Shown here: piece by piece, positions 58,346 through 64,000 of the stretch
How the letters are laid out: every line of letters starts with the position of its first letter
Position numbering within the stretch: position 1 is the stretch's first letter
From: an uncultured Bacilli bacterium
GTDB lineage: Bacteria > Bacillota_I > Bacilli_A > RF39 > UBA660
NCBI GenBank assembly: GCA_934085585.1
Contig: CAKOHI010000005.1
Coordinates: forward strand, 1-64,000
Length of the DNA: 64,000 bases
Reading direction: 5' to 3'
The notes under the pieces: generated by a model
Told to the model about the DNA's origin: nothing
The model's database searches: none
What the model saw: the letters and a program-made list of their open reading frames with translations, nothing else
Made by a program: the position numbers and the translations under genes

Positions 58346-61300
58346 CTAAAATAAACTAAGTTGTGCAGATTCGGGCATTCCATTAAAAACACCTAATTCT
58401 CTTAAAGCATTGACGGTTGTTTGATTAACTTTGCCACGCATTTGAAAGTCTTCAACACAATAGAACGGTTTCTTTTCTCTTTCTTCAATTATTTTATTTG
58501 CAACGTTTTCACCTAAACCATCTAATGCCATAAATGGCAAATACAAGCATTTATTTTCTTCATCTATATAAAATGTTTTAGCTAAAGACTTTGTTATATC
58601 AATATTTTTAAATGAAAAACCACGAGCAAGCATCTCTAAAGCAACAGCTAAAGTATCCCCTACTGCAGATTCTTTTGCAGATGCTCCAAAACCTTTTTCT
58701 TTTATTTCAATAAGTCTGCGTTTTATGCCATCATATCCTTTAAGCATAGCATTAACATCAAAGTCACTTCTTCTGATACTAAAATATGCTGAATAATAAT
58801 ACAAAGGATAATAAACTTTAAACCAAGCAACACGATATGCCATCATAACATATGCACACGCATGTGCCTTTGGAAACATGTACTCTATTTTTCTACAACA
58901 TTCAATGAACCATTCAGGAACACTAAATTCTCTCATGTAAGCAACATGTTCATTCCATGTCTCCGGTTCCTTTTTAGCTTTTCCTTTACGAACAAATTCT
59001 GATATTTTAAACGCTCTAGATGGATCAAGACCATAATTGATTAAGCTAACCATAATATCATCACGACAACCAACAACTTCATTAAATGATGCAACATTAT
59101 TGACAATTAAGTCACGCACATTGCCTTGCCATACATTGGTACCATGTGATAAACCGGCAATCTTAACCAAATCTGCAAAATGAGTTGGTTTAATTTCAAG
59201 AAGCATGTTAATAGCAAAGTTTGTCCCAAATTCAGGAATGCCAAGCGTCCCAGTTTTACATAGAATTTGTTCTTCTGAAACATTTAATGCCTTCGGAGAT
59301 GTAAATAAACTAATAATATTTTTATCATCAAAAGGAATTTCATTTTTTATATCAATACCAGTTGTATCCCCTAAATATCTTAACATCGTCGGATCATCGT
59401 GACCAAGGATGTCAAGTTTTAAAACATTATCATGAATAGCATGGAAGTCAAAATGTGTTGTATACCATGTACTATCAGGTTCATCCGCCGGATATTGATA
59501 TGGAGTAAAATCAAATACATCCATGTATTGAGGAATAACAATAATACCTCCGGGATGTTGTCCAGTTGTTCTTTTAACCCCAGTACATCCGATAGCAATA
59601 CGTTCAATTTCCGTATTATTTAAAATGATACCTTTATCTTCACAATATGCTTTAACATAACCAAAAGCCGTTTTTTCCGCTACCGTTGAAATGGTTCCCG
59701 CACGATAAGCATGATCTTCACCGAATAATACCTTTACATGGTTGTGTGCATCAGCTTGATTATCCCCCGAAAAGTTAAGATCGATATCAGGCACTTTTTC
59801 CGCTTTAAATCCAAGGAATGTTGCAAATGGCATATCTTGACCTTCTTTTTTTAGTTTTATGCCACATTCACAAGTTCTATCAGGCATATCATATCCAGAT
59901 GGATAAAGGCTTGCAAGGCTCTCACCAGTTTCATCTTCAAAATAAGATTTTTTACATTTTGGACAAACATAATGCGGAGGAAGGCCATTAACTTCAGTAA
60001 TTCCCATCATCGTAGCAACTAAACTTGAACCAACTGAACCACGAGAACCAACAAAGTAACCATCTTCATTTGATTTCTTAACCAATTTTTCAGCAATTAG
60101 ATAAATTACATCATAACCTCCACCAATAATACCTGCAAGTTCTGCTTCCAATCTTTCTTCAATATTTTTAGGAAGAGGATCCCCATATATTTCATGAGCC
60201 TTTTTATAAACCATATCTTTTGTAACTTCAGCACTATTTTCCAAAACCGGAGTATATAATTTATCTCTGATTATTTGTAAATGTTCAACCATATCAGCAA
60301 CTTTATTTGTATTAGTAACTACTATTTCTTTTGCTAAATCTTCTTCCAAAAACGAAAAAGCATCAAGCATTTCTTGGGTAGTCATAAAATACATATTAGG
60401 TAATTCCAAACCTTCCCTATTTAAAGGATGGATTTTTCCATTAGTTTTTTGATGAACAATAACTTTTCGATATATTAAATCTTCTGGTCTTAAATTATGA
60501 ACATCCCCTGTTGCACAAACAAGTTTCCCCATTGACTTTGCAACTTTTACAAGTCTTGAAACATATCCATTATATTCCATGATATTATGAAACTTTTTAT
60601 CTTCTCCGATTAAATGTGAACAAGCTGATGCCGGTTGAACCTCAATAAAATCATAAAAGTTCATTAAATCTTTTAAATCATCATCAGATAAACCATAACC
60701 CTTATCAAAGACCTCACCATTAACACAACCACTACCAACAATTAAACCCTCACGTAAATTAATTAAATCAGTCCGAGGAATTTTAGCATCTTTTCCTTTA
60801 TATAAATATTTAGTGTTAGCAAGACTAATTATTTTAAATAGATTCTTTAACCCTACCGGATTTTTAGCAATCAGTGTTAAATGAAAAGGTCTAGCAAACT
60901 TAATAGCATTTTCTTGATCTGCTAGCATTTCTAAATCTAGAGTTGTTTTAATATTTTGACTCTTTAACTCATACAACATTTTATAAAAACATTTACTTGT
61001 TCCTTCACAGTCATAATCTGCTCTATGATGTTTATCTTCATCCCATTCAACTTCTAGATTCTTAACTAAAGTAGAAAGCTTATGATTTCTCCATGTTGGA
61101 TACATATTTCTAGCAAGTCCCATTGTATCAACAACAGTATTATTAAATTCACCTAAATTATATTTTTTACAGGCACTAGTAACAAAAGAAATATCAAATT
61201 GAGCATTGTGAGCAACCAAAGGTAAATCTCCACAAAACTCTAAAAATCTTTTTGTTACATTTTCTTCGCTATCTTTACCAACTAACATTTCATCCGTAAT

Positions 61301-62659
61301 ATTAGTTAGTTCAGTAATAATTTTAGGTAATGGTGTTGGACAAGCAATAAGTTCATCAAATCTATCAATAATCTCATCATTTTTAACCTTTACAGCCCCG
61401 ATTTCTATCATTTGATCAATTCCACTATTTAACCCCGTAGTTTCTGTATCATATACAACATATTCTTGATCAAACAAAGGATACTCTTTATTTTTAAATA
61501 CAATATTAGATTCAACATCTACAACATTAAGTTCTGCCCCATACAAAGCTTTAAATTTATCTTTATCTTCTTTTCCTTTATTCATCTTTTGTAAAGCATT
61601 GAAAATATCCGGATAAGCTTGCAGTGAATTATGATCAGTTACAGCAACAGCTTTATGCCCTAATTTGGCAGCAAATTTAGCAAGGGTTGCAGTGGGAACC
61701 ACACCATCCATCATACTCATCATTGTGTGAGCATGTAACTCAACTCTTTTTTCTTCACAATCATCTTTTATACTTACATCTTTAGATGGAATAATCTCTA
61801 TATTTCTGGCATTAATAACCATTTGATGTAAATATTCATCCATTTCCATATGTCCATGAACTCTATACCAAGAACCTATATTTAACTTTTTATTTAAATG
61901 TGCAAATTCTTCCTCATTAAATCGTACAATCTTCATTAAATAACTATCAGTTTTATCACTAACCTTTAAATTCATGATAAAAACTGGTCCCTTTTTTCCT
62001 TGTCTTTCTGATACTTCTTTAGCAAAAATATAAACCTCAACAATAATATTTTTTACTTCTCCTAGTATATTATTAAGTTTTATTACATCTCCATCTTTAT
62101 GTACCCCCAAGATAACTGGACTTTCTTCTTCTTTTTTAGATGAAACACTTTGTTTTTCTAACTCTATTTCTTCTTGGATATTTTTTCTTTCATCTTCACT
62201 AATATTTACTTCAATATTATATTCTCCCAACCCATATCTTTTTAAATTTTTTAAAATATCACTCGCTTCATGTAATAAATCACTCTTTTCAAAATCATTT
62301 AATACATGAAAATAAATTGTATTATTTAATATTTCAATATTACTTTTTTTAATACTTACTAATGAAGGTCTTTTTATAATAATATCATCAATTAAATAAT
62401 CTATATATCTTATTACATCACTATTATTAATATTATCATAACTTATATTTACATCACATAGCTTTTCTCCATTTATACCATTCATGGCACATAAAAACAA
62501 TCTATTTACACTTCCAACAGGTAATACATCTTTATTTTTTATATAAACTAAAAATTTATTTTCATTCTTTTTTAATACTACTCTTTCAAGTATTGAATCT
62601 CTAAACTCATCATCACTAAAAGAAATACTCTTAAAAAATCTATTTAATTCTTCATTCAT
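58346..62659 (-). CDS. polC: DNA polymerase III alpha subunit, Gram-positive type PolC
   Basis: Main replicative DNA polymerase with built-in proofreading; 1437 aa, normal for PolC. Order: N-terminal domain (1-180), OB fold (about 190-290), first PHP part (VELHAHTMMSMMDG from 307), inserted DEDDh exonuclease (DTETTG at 403-408, with YTV-like region and HRADYD), second PHP part (GDVHNLRP), then the polymerase core: GSRGSVGSSLVATMMG, zinc finger CPKCKKSYF ... CECG, VPDIDLNFSG with the catalytic Asp pair, KAHACAYVMMAYRVAWFK, and a C-terminal helix-hairpin region. It overlaps dnaE by 8 bases. Confidence 0.98.
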   Translation of the reverse strand: MNEELNRFFKSISFSDDEFRDSILERVVLKKNENKFLVYIKNKDVLPVGSVNRLFLCAMNGINGEKLCDVNISYDNINNSDVIRYIDYLIDDIIIKRPSLVSIKKSNIEILNNTIYFHVLNDFEKSDLLHEASDILKNLKRYGLGEYNIEVNISEDERKNIQEEIELEKQSVSSKKEEESPVILGVHKDGDVIKLNNILGEVKNIIVEVYIFAKEVSERQGKKGPVFIMNLKVSDKTDSYLMKIVRFNEEEFAHLNKKLNIGSWYRVHGHMEMDEYLHQMVINARNIEIIPSKDVSIKDDCEEKRVELHAHTMMSMMDGVVPTATLAKFAAKLGHKAVAVTDHNSLQAYPDIFNALQKMNKGKEDKDKFKALYGAELNVVDVESNIVFKNKEYPLFDQEYVVYDTETTGLNSGIDQMIEIGAVKVKNDEIIDRFDELIACPTPLPKIITELTNITDEMLVGKDSEENVTKRFLEFCGDLPLVAHNAQFDISFVTSACKKYNLGEFNNTVVDTMGLARNMYPTWRNHKLSTLVKNLEVEWDEDKHHRADYDCEGTSKCFYKMLYELKSQNIKTTLDLEMLADQENAIKFARPFHLTLIAKNPVGLKNLFKIISLANTKYLYKGKDAKIPRTDLINLREGLIVGSGCVNGEVFDKGYGLSDDDLKDLMNFYDFIEVQPASACSHLIGEDKKFHNIMEYNGYVSRLVKVAKSMGKLVCATGDVHNLRPEDLIYRKVIVHQKTNGKIHPLNREGLELPNMYFMTTQEMLDAFSFLEEDLAKEIVVTNTNKVADMVEHLQIIRDKLYTPVLENSAEVTKDMVYKKAHEIYGDPLPKNIEERLEAELAGIIGGGYDVIYLIAEKLVKKSNEDGYFVGSRGSVGSSLVATMMGITEVNGLPPHYVCPKCKKSYFEDETGESLASLYPSGYDMPDRTCECGIKLKKEGQDMPFATFLGFKAEKVPDIDLNFSGDNQADAHNHVKVLFGEDHAYRAGTISTVAEKTAFGYVKAYCEDKGIILNNTEIERIAIGCTGVKRTTGQHPGGIIVIPQYMDVFDFTPYQYPADEPDSTWYTTHFDFHAIHDNVLKLDILGHDDPTMLRYLGDTTGIDIKNEIPFDDKNIISLFTSPKALNVSEEQILCKTGTLGIPEFGTNFAINMLLEIKPTHFADLVKIAGLSHGTNVWQGNVRDLIVNNVASFNEVVGCRDDIMVSLINYGLDPSRAFKISEFVRKGKAKKEPETWNEHVAYMREFSVPEWFIECCRKIEYMFPKAHACAYVMMAYRVAWFKVYYPLYYYSAYFSIRRSDFDVNAMLKGYDGIKRRLIEIKEKGFGASAKESAVGDTLAVALEMLARGFSFKNIDITKSLAKTFYIDEENKCLYLPFMALDGLGENVANKIIEEREKKPFYCVEDFQMRGKVNQTTVNALRELGVFNGMPESAQLSLF

Positions 62660-64000
62660 TTTTACCCACCTTCTTTATATTATTAACAATTATACTTACT
62701 TTGTCAAATCTTTTTGAAACAGTACCACTTACTTCTACTAAATCATGTACTTTAATATCATTAAGTAACTCATAATCTTTAGGAAAAATAGTAAAATCAC
62801 CTACTTTAGTTTCATCACTACCACTCATAAAAGCCATATCTTCATTCTTTTTTGTTTTAATACTTCGTAATCTTTCAACTAACACTACACACTTTACATT
62901 TTTAAATAAATACTTATCCATATTTTCTAATTTAAAACAATTTTTATATTTACTTGAAGGATGATTACTTATAAATCTTCCATATACTTCATATTCCATA
63001 TCTTTTATAGTATCTTCATTATATTCATTTACTTCAAATAGCATAGGTTTTTTTATCGAATTATTTCCATCATATAAATTAACATAATTTAATAATGTAT
63101 CAATATTTTCTATTAATGTATGCCTATTTATATTAAACGAATCAAATACTCCAGCTTTTATTAAAACTTCAAAAATATCGCCATTTACAAAATCTTTTGT
63201 TTTATACAAAAAATCAAATATATCTAAAAATCCTTCTTTTCTTGATAACACAATTTTTTCTGCTAATTCTTTTGAAACACCTTTTATTTCTCCGAATGGC
63301 ATAATTAACGATTTTCCTTTTACATAATAATTATTTTTACTTAAATTTATATCGGGTTTTATAATTTTAAATCCTTTATTTTTAAGATAATTAACCGAAT
63401 TATTTAAAGTATTTCCATCTTTACTATTAATCATTTCTATTATAAAATACTCAGGATATTTAACTTTTAAATAAGCCATTTGATAAGCAACCAAAGCATA
63501 CGCAACAGAATGTGATTTATTAAATCCATAATTTGCAAACTTCACAATAAAACCATATATCTTATTTGCTAAATCTTCATTATATCCATTTTTTATAGCT
63601 TGCCTTATAAATTTTTCCTTTTCTTCCTGAATAATATTTTCTTTCTTTTTAGAAATAGCCCTTCTTATTATATCAGCTTGTGCTAAACTATAACCTCCAA
63701 CAATTCTTAATATAGCCATTATTTGTTCTTGATATATTATTATTCCATAAGTATCTTTTAAAATTTTTTCTAAACTCTTATCAATATAATCTATTTTTTC
63801 TTGACCATTTTTTCTTAAAATATAATGATCTACCTGCATCAAAGCTCCCGGTCTTCCAAGTGCAATACCAGCTACTAAATCATTAAAACAACTAGGTTTT
63901 AATTTCATAATTAAACTTTTAAGTAATGGTGTTTCAAATTGAAAAATCCCATCAGTCTTCCCACTTGCAAATAGTTTATAAACTTCCATATCATTTAAAT
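62652..64000 (-). CDS. dnaE: DNA polymerase III alpha subunit DnaE, C-terminal part (runs off the window)
   Basis: The frame is open to the window end, so the gene continues beyond 64000. The visible part holds the fingers and C-terminal regions: GKTDGIFQFETPLLKSLIMK, GRPGALMQVDHYILRK, YGIIIYQEQIMAILR, FNKSHSVAYALVAYQMAYLK, then the helix-hairpin region and a C-terminal OB fold (DLVEVSGTVSKRFD). In Gram-positives DnaE extends RNA primers before hand-over to PolC. Its stop overlaps the polC start by 8 bases, so the two polymerases are translationally coupled here. The N-terminal PHP domain and the catalytic Asp pair are outside the window. Confidence 0.93.
   Translation of the reverse strand, partial: LNDMEVYKLFASGKTDGIFQFETPLLKSLIMKLKPSCFNDLVAGIALGRPGALMQVDHYILRKNGQEKIDYIDKSLEKILKDTYGIIIYQEQIMAILRIVGGYSLAQADIIRRAISKKKENIIQEEKEKFIRQAIKNGYNEDLANKIYGFIVKFANYGFNKSHSVAYALVAYQMAYLKVKYPEYFIIEMINSKDGNTLNNSVNYLKNKGFKIIKPDINLSKNNYYVKGKSLIMPFGEIKGVSKELAEKIVLSRKEGFLDIFDFLYKTKDFVNGDIFEVLIKAGVFDSFNINRHTLIENIDTLLNYVNLYDGNNSIKKPMLFEVNEYNEDTIKDMEYEVYGRFISNHPSSKYKNCFKLENMDKYLFKNVKCVVLVERLRSIKTKKNEDMAFMSGSDETKVGDFTIFPKDYELLNDIKVHDLVEVSGTVSKRFDKVSIIVNNIKKVGKNE

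Noticed and set aside
1..64000. TGA read as tryptophan, as in Mycoplasma
   Set aside because: Several genes end cleanly at TGA (paralog B, dnaE, the 328-aa gene) and conserved Trp positions use TGG.

Overview
The window is AT-rich chromosomal DNA from a low-GC Gram-positive bacterium. PolC lies next to DnaE, and the dnaG-rpoD-trmK and ireB-ruvX-DUF1292-mltG-trmR-trhP-greA gene orders are those of Bacilli. TGA is used as a stop codon and Trp is TGG, so the genetic code is the standard bacterial one. MltG, a MurJ/SpoVB-type flippase and a SpoIIM-like protein point to a walled cell. The very short operons and high AT content suggest an uncultured gut Bacilli/Mollicutes-related lineage (RF39-like). 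That taxonomic placement is inference.

Layout. 0-14.4 kb: an unknown gene on the minus strand, then a 13-kb tandem array of four giant paralogs (called A-D here) on the plus strand. They have near-identical N-termini and divergent C-terminal halves with leucine-rich/FNIP-like solenoids. 14.4-14.76 kb: a compact convergent pair, a small RNA on the plus strand facing a 25-residue hydrophobic peptide gene, which looks like a type I toxin-antitoxin locus. 14.77-32 kb: mostly housekeeping genes: gtrA-like, dtd, rel, flippase, a secreted modular protein with a divergent Xre regulator, prepilin peptidase and PilC, trmK-rpoD-dnaG, a degenerate RnfD/RnfC-like pair, uvrC, an IMPACT protein, thioredoxin, cvpA and rnhC.

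33-41 kb: two large surface proteins that share an N-terminal half. One of them, and the 19-kb protein, share a C-terminal domain with a short hypervariable GC-rich patch that resembles a diversity-generating-retroelement variable region. mnmA, an Xre regulator, a SpoIIM-like gene and a DUF4044 micro-gene lie between them. 41-47.4 kb: tig, greA and the conserved Bacilli cluster for tRNA wobble-uridine modification and cell-wall turnover. 47.4-47.7 kb: a candidate structured RNA. 47.7-57.2 kb: an accessory cluster of small nucleotide- and phosphoester-acting enzymes (AAA ATPase, two Nudix, two HD, P-loop kinase fusion, histidine phosphatase, PLC-like, HIT) with two decayed genes. 57.4-64 kb: two tRNAs, a short gene with two consensus promoters, polC, and dnaE running off the window end.

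The strongest leads for new biology are the giant-paralog array, the small-RNA/hydrophobic-peptide locus after it, and the GC-rich hypervariable patch at 33.2 kb. Weaker leads are a Rel protein with a disrupted hydrolase site and an Rnf-like pair without the expected cofactor motifs.
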